Source of the DNA: Microbacterium enclense
Lineage (GTDB): Bacteria > Actinomycetota > Actinomycetes > Actinomycetales > Microbacteriaceae
NCBI RefSeq assembly: GCF_004022425.1
Contig: NZ_RBZY01000001.1
Location: forward strand, 55,519-119,518
Direction of reading: 5' to 3'
DNA length: 64,000 nt
In this document: piece by piece, positions 43,218-51,164 of the stretch
Numbering within the stretch: position 1 is the first letter of the stretch
Layout: the number at the start of each line of letters is the position of its first letter
Notes under the pieces: generated by a model
Told to the model about the DNA's origin: nothing
What the model saw: only the letters and a program-made list of their open reading frames with translations
The model's database searches: none
Program-made: the position numbers and the translations under genes

Positions 43218-44478
43218 CGGGATCGACCACGATCTCGATCGGCGTGGAATCCGACACCTCCACGACGGCGGATGCCGTGCCGCTGTCGACGCGGTATCGG
43301 CCCGCGAACCCGTCGATCGCGACGATGCCGTCGGCGTCGGCGGTGACGTCGGTCGGCGCCACCCACCACTCGCCGCGGATGAGCGCGTGCAGCGCGTCGT
43401 AGGCGGGCTTACGGGTCCCGTCGGCACGGATGATGCCGGCGGGCGCTCCGAGCCACGACCCGTGGTCGGTGATGCCCCAGTAGGTGAGCGACTCGACCGC
43501 CGGGTTCGCGAGGACCGTGCGGTAGTGGCGCACGATCTCGTCGGCCTGACGCGCCTCCCCCTCGGGGGTGCTCGGCCACTCGTCGACGATGTAGTCGTTG
43601 AGGTCGACGATCTCGGGAGGCATGATCTCCCCCGACACCAGCGTGGTCTCGGTCATCTGCAGCGGCAGCCCGAAGGCGGCGAAGCGCTCCAGGATCTCTG
43701 CGATCTGGTCCTCGCCGCGGAAGCCCTGGTGCATGTGGGTCTGCACCCCGAGCGCATCGATCCGGATGCCGGCATCCAGACAGTCCGCGATGAGGCGCTC
43801 GTAGTCCGCCGACAGGTCGAAGTCGTTGAGCACGAGGCGGGCATTGGGGTTCGCCTCACGGGCGGACTCGAACGCCAGCTTCACCATCTCGACGCGTCCC
43901 TTGGACTGCGCCAATCGCGTGACGGCGTTCTCTTCGGCGGTGAACACCGGGAGGATCACCGCTTCGTTGATGGCATCCCACAGGTCGATCACCCCCGTGA
44001 AGTTCGCCACCGTGGTGCGGACGCGATCGCGCAGGACGTCCTCGACCTCGGTGTCGCTCAGGTCGAGTAGCCACGACGGCGTGAGCGTGTGCCACACGAG
44101 CGGATGGCCCTTGATCTGGACGTCGCGCGCGGCGAACCACTGGGCGGTGCGCTTCAGGCGGACCTCGTCGGTCTGCCCCCGCTGGGGCTCGTACCCGCGC
44201 CAGTAGAACGGCAGGGTGACCGCGTTGAAGATATCGAGGTAGTCGGCGGCCAGACGCTCAGGATCGAGCGAGAGCGCTCCCCCGAAGTGCTCGAGTTCAC
44301 GCGCGCCCTCGAGATCGGGCGCGCCCCCGATCCACTCGAGGAAGTCGAAACCGATGTTGCCGAACCCGAAGGCGTGCGCGGTCTGCTCGACCCGCGCCCG
44401 GGCGCCCGCGAGGGGACGCCCGGACGGGTCGACGAGACGCGCGCGTCCACCGACGCGGCGCTGCGAGAGATCAGGCAT
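43207..44478 (-). CDS. Intracellular GH10 xylanase-type glycosidase
   Basis: 423 residues. Acid/base Glu172 in LWDAINEAV and nucleophile Glu277 in QMTETTL; GHPLVWHTLTPSWL (124-137) is the classic GH10 segment. A short N-terminal beta region precedes the barrel and a C-terminal tail of about 55 residues follows it. No signal peptide, so it degrades imported xylo-oligosaccharides. Overlaps both neighbours (8 and 11 bp). This gene ties the operon to xylan. Confidence 0.9.
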   Translation of the reverse strand: MPDLSQRRVGGRARLVDPSGRPLAGARARVEQTAHAFGFGNIGFDFLEWIGGAPDLEGARELEHFGGALSLDPERLAADYLDIFNAVTLPFYWRGYEPQRGQTDEVRLKRTAQWFAARDVQIKGHPLVWHTLTPSWLLDLSDTEVEDVLRDRVRTTVANFTGVIDLWDAINEAVILPVFTAEENAVTRLAQSKGRVEMVKLAFESAREANPNARLVLNDFDLSADYERLIADCLDAGIRIDALGVQTHMHQGFRGEDQIAEILERFAAFGLPLQMTETTLVSGEIMPPEIVDLNDYIVDEWPSTPEGEARQADEIVRHYRTVLANPAVESLTYWGITDHGSWLGAPAGIIRADGTRKPAYDALHALIRGEWWVAPTDVTADADGIVAIDGFAGRYRVDSGTASAVVEVSDSTPIEIVVDPDAR

Positions 44479-44851
44479 CGGGCGTGGACTCCCCGCGCGC
44501 GCCCGGGTACCAGTCGGGAATCGTGTTCTCGGTCACCGCGATGAAGACGTCGTCGGGCCGCACACCCTCCGCCTCCAAGCGGCGCGCGACAGCGCGGAAC
44601 GCCCGAGCCTTGGTCTCGTCGTCGTACATGCTGACCATGAGGATGCGAACGTAGAGGACGTCGCGACGCTCGCCGCCGAGGTAGTGGGGATCGGCGATGA
44701 TGTGATCCGCGGGCAGCGGGTGGATCACCTGGAAACGGTCCTCGATGTCCATGCCCAGGCCTTCAGCGAGACCCTGATGCACGGCCTCGGCGTACGCCAG
44801 GCGCGTTTCCACGGGGACGGTCTCGGAGACTTCGATCGTGATGAGGGGCAT
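44471..44851 (-). CDS. Tautomerase superfamily protein (4-oxalocrotonate tautomerase-like)
   Basis: 126 residues. Starting at ATG 44851 the protein begins MPLITIEVSETVP, which exposes the catalytic N-terminal proline after Met removal; a longer reading from 44860 would bury it. The start overlaps the previous stop by one base (TGATG). About twice the length of classical 4-OT subunits, like the fused or MSAD/cis-CaaD-sized members. Role in the operon unknown; it might act on an enol or keto sugar-acid intermediate. Confidence 0.8.
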   Translation of the reverse strand: MPLITIEVSETVPVETRLAYAEAVHQGLAEGLGMDIEDRFQVIHPLPADHIIADPHYLGGERRDVLYVRILMVSMYDDETKARAFRAVARRLEAEGVRPDDVFIAVTENTIPDWYPGARGESTPDA

Positions 44852-45924
44852 CAGGCCCACACCTCCTTGGTGACGCGCACGTCGGCGCGGTTGCGGGCGG
44901 ACTCTTCGATGGCGAGTCCGAGCAGGTGGTCCTGGCAGGCGTCCGCCAGGGAGTAGGGGCCCTCGGCTTCGCCGCGCGCCCAGCGCCCGGTGACCTCGAG
45001 GAAGGAGGCGACCGCGATGTCGTCCTCCGACAGGCGCGTGCCCACCCAGGGGTTCCGGTAGACCATGCGGCCCTCGAACGCGGCGGAGACGACCTCGTTT
45101 CCTTCGAGGTTCATGTCGACACCGGTGCGGCGGTACGTGATGGGCGAGGTCAGGACGCCCTCGCTCGTGAGGCGCGTCACGGAGTCGTCGACGATCTCAC
45201 CGAGAGATCCGCGCACGACGAGGCGCCGAGCCAGCAACGGGTTCCACCACTGGTTGTCGACGAAGTCGTACAGCCCCATGCGGCCGTCGCCGAAGTCGAT
45301 CGTGCCGATCGTCGTCGTGCGCGGCTGCGGCTGCGGGTTCTCGACCCACCCGTCGAACGTTAGGGGGTCGACCAGGGGGGCCGTGAACGTCCGCGCCGAG
45401 ACGACGGCATCCGCCATCCCCGCGCTCAGGTAGGAGCGCATGATCGAGGTGGCGTGGTAGAGGTGCGTGGAGGCGACCTCGACCGCCGTCGGCTGACCGA
45501 TGGCCCCCGAGCGCACGACCTCGAGGCGGGCCGCGTGTCCGGGCATGAGCATGTACTGCTCGGCGACCTGCACCCGACCCGACGCGCCGACCGCCGCCCA
45601 CAGCTCGCGCAGGCCCTCGGCTGTGGGCGCCGGCGGGGTCTCGGCCAGGACCTTGGCACCGCGCTCGACGAGTTCGGTCACGACACCGGGCATCGAGGGC
45701 CACGAGACCGACGCGATCACGAAGTCGGGCTCGAGCGCCAGGACCTCGTCGATCGTCCGGACGACGGGGATGCCCCACCGCTCGGCCATGCGCTCGGCGG
45801 CCTCGTCGCTCCGGGCCAGGACGCCGACGGCCTCCAGACGATCGGGGGCGGCGGCGGCCATGCGGATGTGGAAATCGGACCGCCAACCGGTGCCGATGAC
45901 GGCGAATTTCACAGGAGTGCTCAA
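44851..45924 (-). CDS. Gfo/Idh/MocA family oxidoreductase
   Basis: 357 residues from TTG 45924, which has GAGAAGAAAGA about 8 nt upstream; a TTG at 45960 would give a Pro-rich leader. Rossmann start KFAVIGTGWRSDFHIRMA. The usual EKP motif is replaced by AETPPAP, so the conserved lysine is missing, a known variation in some subfamilies. Probably interconverts sugar hydroxyl and keto groups on a xylan side-chain sugar. Lies 44 bp after the SDR gene. Confidence 0.82.
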   Translation of the reverse strand: MSTPVKFAVIGTGWRSDFHIRMAAAAPDRLEAVGVLARSDEAAERMAERWGIPVVRTIDEVLALEPDFVIASVSWPSMPGVVTELVERGAKVLAETPPAPTAEGLRELWAAVGASGRVQVAEQYMLMPGHAARLEVVRSGAIGQPTAVEVASTHLYHATSIMRSYLSAGMADAVVSARTFTAPLVDPLTFDGWVENPQPQPRTTTIGTIDFGDGRMGLYDFVDNQWWNPLLARRLVVRGSLGEIVDDSVTRLTSEGVLTSPITYRRTGVDMNLEGNEVVSAAFEGRMVYRNPWVGTRLSEDDIAVASFLEVTGRWARGEAEGPYSLADACQDHLLGLAIEESARNRADVRVTKEVWA

Positions 45925-45968
45925 GGGGGAGTCTTTCTTCTCGGGGAGGGAGGGAGGCAAGGGGGTGA

Positions 45969-46718
45969 TCAGACCTGGCTCATGCCGCCGTCGACGACGA
46001 GCTCGACACCGGCCACGAAGCTGGACTCGGCACTGGCGAGGAAGGCGACCGCGGCCGCGACCTCCTCCGGACGCCCGATCCGCCGGAGCGGCACCATCTC
46101 GGCGACGGCCGCGGCCACCGCCTCCGAGCCGCCGGTGAACTGATCGAAACCCGCCGTGGCGGTCGGCCCCGGGCTGACCGCATTGGCGCGGATGCCACGC
46201 TCACCCAGCTCTGCGGTGAGAGTGCGGGCGAGAGAGCGGACCGCGGCCTTCGTCGCGTTGTAGACGGCGTGGCCCGGGCCGCCGTTCGTCCCCGCGATCG
46301 AGGACACCAGCACGATGCGGGCGTGGTCGTTCAGCAGGGGCGCGATCCGCTGGGCCGTGAAGAACGTGCCGCGGAAGTTCAGGTCGCTGACGTGGTCGAA
46401 GGCCGTGGCATCCGTCTCGGCGATCAGTGTCGCCGCGACATCGCGCCCGGCGTTGGCGACCAGGACGTCGACCCCGGGGCTGCGCTCCCGCGCCGCGGCG
46501 GCGAGCTCGTCGAGGCCGTCGAGGCTGCTGGCATCCGCGTGGAGCACCCGCACCCGGTCGCCCCACGCGGCGCGCGCGTCAGCGATACGCGCGGCGGTCA
46601 GCCCCGTCGTCAGGACGTCCGCGCCTTCGGCGAGGAAACGCTCGACGATGGCGCGACCGATCCCGGAGGTCCCGGCCGTGACCACGGCGAACTGCCCGGC
46701 GAGCAGCGCCCGCGTCAC
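45969..46718 (-). CDS. SDR family sugar dehydrogenase
   Basis: 249 residues. TAGTSGIG (14-21), VANAGRD, catalytic Ser140, Tyr153 and Lys157 (YNATKAAVRSLARTL), and the C-terminal VELVVDGGMSQV. The GTG start overlaps the MalG stop (GTGA). A second SDR besides the XylB-like one; it may handle a side-chain sugar of xylan such as arabinose or glucuronate. Substrate not known. Confidence 0.87.
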   Translation of the reverse strand: MTRALLAGQFAVVTAGTSGIGRAIVERFLAEGADVLTTGLTAARIADARAAWGDRVRVLHADASSLDGLDELAAAARERSPGVDVLVANAGRDVAATLIAETDATAFDHVSDLNFRGTFFTAQRIAPLLNDHARIVLVSSIAGTNGGPGHAVYNATKAAVRSLARTLTAELGERGIRANAVSPGPTATAGFDQFTGGSEAVAAAVAEMVPLRRIGRPEEVAAAVAFLASAESSFVAGVELVVDGGMSQV

Positions 46719-47503
46719 TTGAGCGCCCCCGCCGCGAGGCCGCGCTCGAAGGAGCGCTGGAGCAGGAGGTAGGCGGCGATCACCGGGACGGCCGTGATGA
46801 CCGCTGCCGCCAGCACACCCGTCTGATCGTTCGTGTACTGGCTCATGAAGAAGGTCGGCAGCAGCGTCACGACCTGCTTGCTGGGGTCGTTCAGCATCAG
46901 GAGCGGCAGCAGGTAGGCGTTCCAGCTGTTGATGAGGGTCAGCACGACGATGGCGCCGGCGATCGGGCGGGTGAGCGGGAGCACGATGTGCCAGAACACC
47001 CGCACGATGTTGGCGCCGTCGATCCGCCCCGCCTCCATGAGCTCGTTCGGGATGCCGTTGAAGAAGCTGCGCGCCAGAAGCACGGTGAAGGGGACTTGCA
47101 GGGCCGCGAGCGGCAGGATGACGGCGATGAGTTCGTTGTACATGTCGAACCGCGACGCGGTGACGAACAGCGGGGTCAGCAGAACCGCCTCCGGCATCGT
47201 GAGCGCCACGAGGAGGAGCCAGAACCAGATCTCCTTGCCGGCGATGCGCAGCTTCGCGAAACCGAACGCGGCCAGCATCGTGCAGACGTAGACGAGGGCG
47301 ATGGTCGAGGCGGCGATGATGATGCTGTTCAGGAAGTAGACGTGCACGATACCGGTGGCGAACACCTTGGCGTAGTTGCCGAAACCCTGACCGGCGAGCG
47401 ATCCCTGCACCATCGCGATGAGGGGGAACAGGTACGGGAGCACGATCAGCGTCGCGAGGAGCTGCAGGCCCCAGCGGGAGGATCGGGAGCGGATGTCGAA
47501 CAC
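46715..47503 (-). CDS. Xylan-fragment ABC importer permease, MalG-like (CUT1)
   Basis: 262 residues, six helices, EAA loop LMEAGRIDGANIVRVFWHIV. Starts 3 bp after the MalF-like gene and overlaps the SDR start. Likely transports xylo-oligosaccharides for the intracellular GH10 enzyme. No ATPase in the operon. Confidence 0.87.
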   Translation of the reverse strand: MFDIRSRSSRWGLQLLATLIVLPYLFPLIAMVQGSLAGQGFGNYAKVFATGIVHVYFLNSIIIAASTIALVYVCTMLAAFGFAKLRIAGKEIWFWLLLVALTMPEAVLLTPLFVTASRFDMYNELIAVILPLAALQVPFTVLLARSFFNGIPNELMEAGRIDGANIVRVFWHIVLPLTRPIAGAIVVLTLINSWNAYLLPLLMLNDPSKQVVTLLPTFFMSQYTNDQTGVLAAAVITAVPVIAAYLLLQRSFERGLAAGALK

Positions 47504-47506
47504 GGT

Positions 47507-48457
47507 TCAGGCTCCTTCGGACCGTCGATTGATGCGGTTCATCAGCAGACCCCCACCGACCGCCAGCACGAGCAGCGCGATCGAGATCGCGGCGGCGTAG
47601 CCGAAGTGCTTCTCCTGGACCATGGTCTGGAAGATGTAGGTGCCGAGGAACTCCGTGGCGTGGTTCGGCCCCGCCTTGGTGACGAGATACGGCACGTCGA
47701 ACGTCTTCAGCGCACCGATCACGCCGAGGACGGCGAGTGCGACGGCCGTGCCGCGACACATGGGCCAGACGATGGACCAGAGCGTGCGGATGTTGCCCGC
47801 GCCGTCGACGCGCGCAGCCTCGAGGATCTCGGGCTCGATCTGACTCATCGCGGCATAGAAGAGGATGAACGTCAGACCCGTCCACTGCCAGATCGTGACG
47901 AGCATCACCACCACCATCGCGGTCACGTTGCCGGCCAGCCAGGGCTGGGTGATCCCGCCGAGTCCGATCGCGGTCAGGATGCCGTTGAACGATCCGTTGG
48001 CATCGAAGATCAGCCGGAAGACCGGAGCCATGGTCGCGGGTGCGAGCACGGTGGGGACGAAGATGACGACCTTGTACACGGGCGCGAGGTGGATGCGCGA
48101 GTGCATGATCGCCGCGAAGACGAATCCGATCACGGTCTGCGCGGTGAAGGTCACCACGAAGAAGATCGCGGTGTGCCAGATGGCCTGCCAGAAGACCGAG
48201 TCGGCGACCATGGCGACGTAGTTGTCGCCGCCGACCGACTCGGACGGGCTGAGGATGAAGCCGTTCCAGTCCAGCGTGGAGACGTAGCCGGTGTAGCCGA
48301 TCGAGAAGTAGATCATCCCGATCACCAGCGCGAGGGCCGGGAGGATCCAGGGCAGACCGCCCGGGTACGGGGACCTCTGTCCGGCGCGGCGCGGAACGCG
48401 GCCGGGGCTGCGTCGTGACCGTCCGGCGGTCACGACGGTTTCAGTGAGGGTGCTCAT
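47507..48457 (-). CDS. Xylan-fragment ABC importer permease, MalF-like (CUT1)
   Basis: 316 residues from ATG 48457, with AAGGAAGAG upstream; a longer reading to 48526 would run through the hairpin. Basic N-terminal tail, then six helices, EAA loop ILEAARVDGAGNIRTLWSIV. Partner of the next permease. Confidence 0.87.
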   Translation of the reverse strand: MSTLTETVVTAGRSRRSPGRVPRRAGQRSPYPGGLPWILPALALVIGMIYFSIGYTGYVSTLDWNGFILSPSESVGGDNYVAMVADSVFWQAIWHTAIFFVVTFTAQTVIGFVFAAIMHSRIHLAPVYKVVIFVPTVLAPATMAPVFRLIFDANGSFNGILTAIGLGGITQPWLAGNVTAMVVVMLVTIWQWTGLTFILFYAAMSQIEPEILEAARVDGAGNIRTLWSIVWPMCRGTAVALAVLGVIGALKTFDVPYLVTKAGPNHATEFLGTYIFQTMVQEKHFGYAAAISIALLVLAVGGGLLMNRINRRSEGA

Positions 48458-48481
48458 GTGCTCTTCCTTGAGTGGGCAGGG

Positions 48482-48517
48482 CCCCTCGCGGGCGGGAGGC
48501 ATCCCGCCCGCGAGGGG
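48482..48517 (-). terminator. Intercistronic hairpin downstream of binding-protein gene
   Basis: Perfect 16-bp stem (48482-48497 with 48502-48517) and a 4-nt GGCA loop, lying 13 bp after the binding-protein stop and 25 bp before the permease start. No U-tract. Third example of the same layout in this window. Confidence 0.82.
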
Positions 48518-48529
48518 TGACGGCACGGG

Positions 48530-49897
48530 CTACTTCTGCGCGTCGACGACCGACTGCAGGCCGGCCAGGGCGGCGTCGATGGTGACGTCACCGGTGGCGA
48601 CGCCGATCAGGGCGTCGCGGAAGGCCGAGTTGAGGTCGGCGGAGACCGTGGCGAACCGCGGCTGCGTCGACGCGGCCGCGACGTCGGTGTACTCCTGGAG
48701 CGCGGTCAACTGCACCTCGGGGTTCACCAGGTCGATCTCGTCCCACTGGGGCTGGATGCCGAGCAGCGACGGGATGTCGTTGAGGGTGTTGGCGACCGTC
48801 TGCTGCCCGGCCTCGGTCGTGGTCAGCCACGTGACGAACGTCTTGGCCGCGGCCTGCTGGTCGGACTGGGCGCTGATGGCCAGACCGTAATCGGCGTCAC
48901 CGAACATGTTGCCCGTGTTGCCGGTGCCCGCCACATCGGGGAACTGGATCGGGATCATCGTGAACGGCTCGGGGTTGGACACGCCCGCTGCCTCCATGGC
49001 TCCGATCATGGTGTCGCGCACCGTGTACTGCGTGTACCAGGTGCCCATCATCACCATCGCGTACTGACCCGACATGAACGCGTTGCTCGCGTCGGGGTAC
49101 TGCTGGAGCCCGACCGCGCCGTCCTGCATGATCCCGTCGTCGAAGAGCGACTTCCAGATCTCCATGCCCTCGGTGAACGCCGGGTCGGTGTAGGAGCGCT
49201 CGCCGAGCGAAGCCTCGATGTAGGCACCGGGCTCGACGTTCTCCATGATCGCCTCGAAGGTGTCCATGTCGAACGCCCACTGCCCCGCGCCCTGGACGAA
49301 GCAGCCCTGGCCCGCGGCCTGGAACGCGGCGCAGACCTCTTTCCACTCCTCGAGCGTCGTGGGCGGCTCCAGGCCCTGCGCGTCGAACATATCCTTGTTG
49401 ATCCAGACGCTGCCCGAGTAGACCGAGCCGGCCGACAGTCCGACCACCTTGTCGTCGACGACGAGTCCTTCGACCCCGGATGCCGAGAGCTTGTCCTTCC
49501 AGTCCGAGCCCAGGGCGGCCTCGACCACGGGAGCGAGGTCGATCGCGCCGGCCTGGAACGTCTCGACGCCGCCGTTGGCCGAACCGGGCGCGACGTTGAA
49601 GATGTCCGGGCCGTCGGCCGAGGTGATCGCCGGACCCATGACGGAGTCGTAGTTGTCGATGGGCTTGGAGACGAACTCGACCGTGATGTCGGGGTACTCC
49701 TCGTTGAACGCGGCGATGAGCTGGTCGGCGACCGGCTTGTCGGGCGTCCATCCCCACCAGACGAGGTCACCCTCGGTGGCCGAGCCGGAATCGCTGCCGC
49801 CGGATCCGCCTCCGGAACAGGCGACGAGCGAGACCAGCGCGAGTCCCGTCACCGCCGTCACGCCGAGCCGGCGCCAGGACGATGTCTTCTTTGACAT
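48530..49897 (-). CDS. Xylo-oligosaccharide-binding lipoprotein (family 1 SBP)
   Basis: 455 residues from ATG 49897 (AGGAGAAG upstream). Lipoprotein signal LVACS with Cys at about 27, Gly/Ser spacer, then LVWWGWTPDKPVADQLIAAFNEE, APGSANGGVETFQAGA and MVMMGTWYTQYTVRD, typical of MalE-like proteins. First gene of the twelve-gene xylan/xylose operon and divergent from a LacI regulator. Substrate inferred from GH10. Confidence 0.9.
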   Translation of the reverse strand: MSKKTSSWRRLGVTAVTGLALVSLVACSGGGSGGSDSGSATEGDLVWWGWTPDKPVADQLIAAFNEEYPDITVEFVSKPIDNYDSVMGPAITSADGPDIFNVAPGSANGGVETFQAGAIDLAPVVEAALGSDWKDKLSASGVEGLVVDDKVVGLSAGSVYSGSVWINKDMFDAQGLEPPTTLEEWKEVCAAFQAAGQGCFVQGAGQWAFDMDTFEAIMENVEPGAYIEASLGERSYTDPAFTEGMEIWKSLFDDGIMQDGAVGLQQYPDASNAFMSGQYAMVMMGTWYTQYTVRDTMIGAMEAAGVSNPEPFTMIPIQFPDVAGTGNTGNMFGDADYGLAISAQSDQQAAAKTFVTWLTTTEAGQQTVANTLNDIPSLLGIQPQWDEIDLVNPEVQLTALQEYTDVAAASTQPRFATVSADLNSAFRDALIGVATGDVTIDAALAGLQSVVDAQK

Positions 49898-49984
49898 GGA
49901 TCTTCTCCTCTTGTGCTGCAGGGGTACACGCCACGCGGTCATTGCGGGACGGCTGTGTGCATCGCAAGTTTTGGAACTATCAAG

Positions 49985-50020
49985 AACAACTTGTTACGCA
50001 ACTTGCGTGTTTGTTATAGT
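49985..50020. promoter_or_regulatory. Divergent operator/promoter region of the xylan operon and its LacI gene
   Basis: Two odd palindromes with central C lie here: AACAACTTGTT (49985-49995) and ACGCAACTTGCGT (49996-50008). On the plus strand TTGTTA (49991-49996), an 18-bp spacer and TATAGT (50015-50020) form a plausible promoter for the LacI gene, covered by the second palindrome. The minus-strand promoter for the operon must overlap but could not be assigned. Confidence 0.7.
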
Positions 50021-50079
50021 AGATCCCGTTCCCCCACGGGGTCAAGAGCTTCGTGAGCGCGGGACGGGAAGAGGGTCAC

Positions 50080-51087
50080 ATGTCGCAGCGCACCGCCACG
50101 TTGGCGGAGATCGCCCACGTCGCCGGAGTCTCCGTCCCGACCGTCTCGCGGGTGCTGAACGGTCGTCCCGGAATCTCCGCCCCCAAACGCGAAGAGATCG
50201 AGAAGCTCCTCGAAGAGCGCGGCTACGAGAGGCGGAAGGTCCGCCGTGAGACCTCGCTGCTCGACTTCGTCATCGTGAGCCTGGAGACGCAGTGGGCGAC
50301 CGAGCTCCTCCGCGGCGCCCAGGCCGAGGCCTCCCGCGCCGGTGCGGACCTCGTCGTCACCGCGACCGAGGGGACACCGGCCGGCTCGCCCGAGTGGCTG
50401 AAGCGCGTCGCCGGTCGCGGAACGGACGGAATCGTCATCGTCGTCTCCGAGATCGATCCGGTCGGCCGCGACGAACTGGCACGACTCAACGTCCCCGTGG
50501 TCCTCGTCGACCCGGTCGGCACCGACACCGAGTCGTTCGTGACCGTCTCGGCCGCCGACTGGTCGGGAGCGAGGGATGCCACCGACCACCTGCTCGACCT
50601 GGGTCACACGCGCATCGGCTTCGTCACCGGCCCACTGAACCTCGAATGCCACCAGGACCGTCTCGATGGCTACACGTCGGCGCTACGCCGCCGCGGAATC
50701 GACCCCGACCCGTCTCTCGTGCAGATAGGCGACTCGCTGACCTCCGGAGGGATCACGTTCGGGGGCAAGCTGCTGGATGCCGCCGACCGCCCCACCGCAA
50801 TCATCAGCGGGTCCGACGAGCAGGCTTACGGCATCTACCTCGCGGCGCGCGAACGGGGCTTGCGCGTGCCGGAGGACCTCTCGGTCGTCGGCTTCGACGA
50901 CGTCGATCTCTGCCGGTGGGTGAACCCGCAGCTGACCACGGTCCATCAGCCGCTCGCGGGCATGGCATCCGAGGCCACGCGCCTCGCCCTGGCGATGTCA
51001 CGCGGAGAGAGCATCGCGCACCGACGCGTGCAACTTTCGGCGGAACTCGTCGTGCGGGAGTCGACGGCGCCACCGCCCGCGTCCTGA
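50080..51087 (+). CDS. LacI family repressor of the xylan/xylose operon
   Basis: 335 residues. Helix-turn-helix TLAEIAHVAGVSVPTVSRVL (about 6-25), hinge LLEERGYERRK, and effector domain with TAIISGSDEQAYGIYLAA. ATG 50080 chosen (AGAGGG upstream) over GTG 50053, because the helix-turn-helix normally starts near the N-terminus. Divergent from the importer/GH10 operon; expected to respond to a xylo-oligosaccharide or xylose. Confidence 0.9.
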   Translation: MSQRTATLAEIAHVAGVSVPTVSRVLNGRPGISAPKREEIEKLLEERGYERRKVRRETSLLDFVIVSLETQWATELLRGAQAEASRAGADLVVTATEGTPAGSPEWLKRVAGRGTDGIVIVVSEIDPVGRDELARLNVPVVLVDPVGTDTESFVTVSAADWSGARDATDHLLDLGHTRIGFVTGPLNLECHQDRLDGYTSALRRRGIDPDPSLVQIGDSLTSGGITFGGKLLDAADRPTAIISGSDEQAYGIYLAARERGLRVPEDLSVVGFDDVDLCRWVNPQLTTVHQPLAGMASEATRLALAMSRGESIAHRRVQLSAELVVRESTAPPPAS

Positions 51088-51097
51088 TCCGCGGCTC

Positions 51098-51164
51098 CTG
51101 ACCGCCGCGTAGGGGGCGCCAGGCGTTTCTTCCTTCCCGGCGAGCGACCCGACCCGGCGGTCAG
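51098..51164. terminator. Long inverted repeat between convergent genes
   Basis: CTGACCGCCG (51098-51107) and CGGCGGTCAG (51155-51164) are perfect complements 47 nt apart. The right arm contains the TGA stop of the minus-strand FAD oxidoreductase gene. Probably a bidirectional terminator; the large loop makes this less certain. Confidence 0.5.

Noticed and set aside
44852..44860. Longer start for the tautomerase gene (44860)
   Set aside because: It would place three residues before Met-Pro and remove the catalytic N-terminal proline.
45925..45960. Longer start (TTG 45960) for the Gfo/Idh gene in the xylan operon
   Set aside because: It adds a Pro-rich leader without ribosome-binding site; the family normally begins right before the Rossmann strand KFAVIGTG, fitting TTG 45924.
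51098..51164. Fourth member of the stop-codon palindrome family
   Set aside because: Arms are perfect and include a stop codon, but the sequence and 47-nt loop do not resemble copies 1-3, so it is listed only as a possible terminator.
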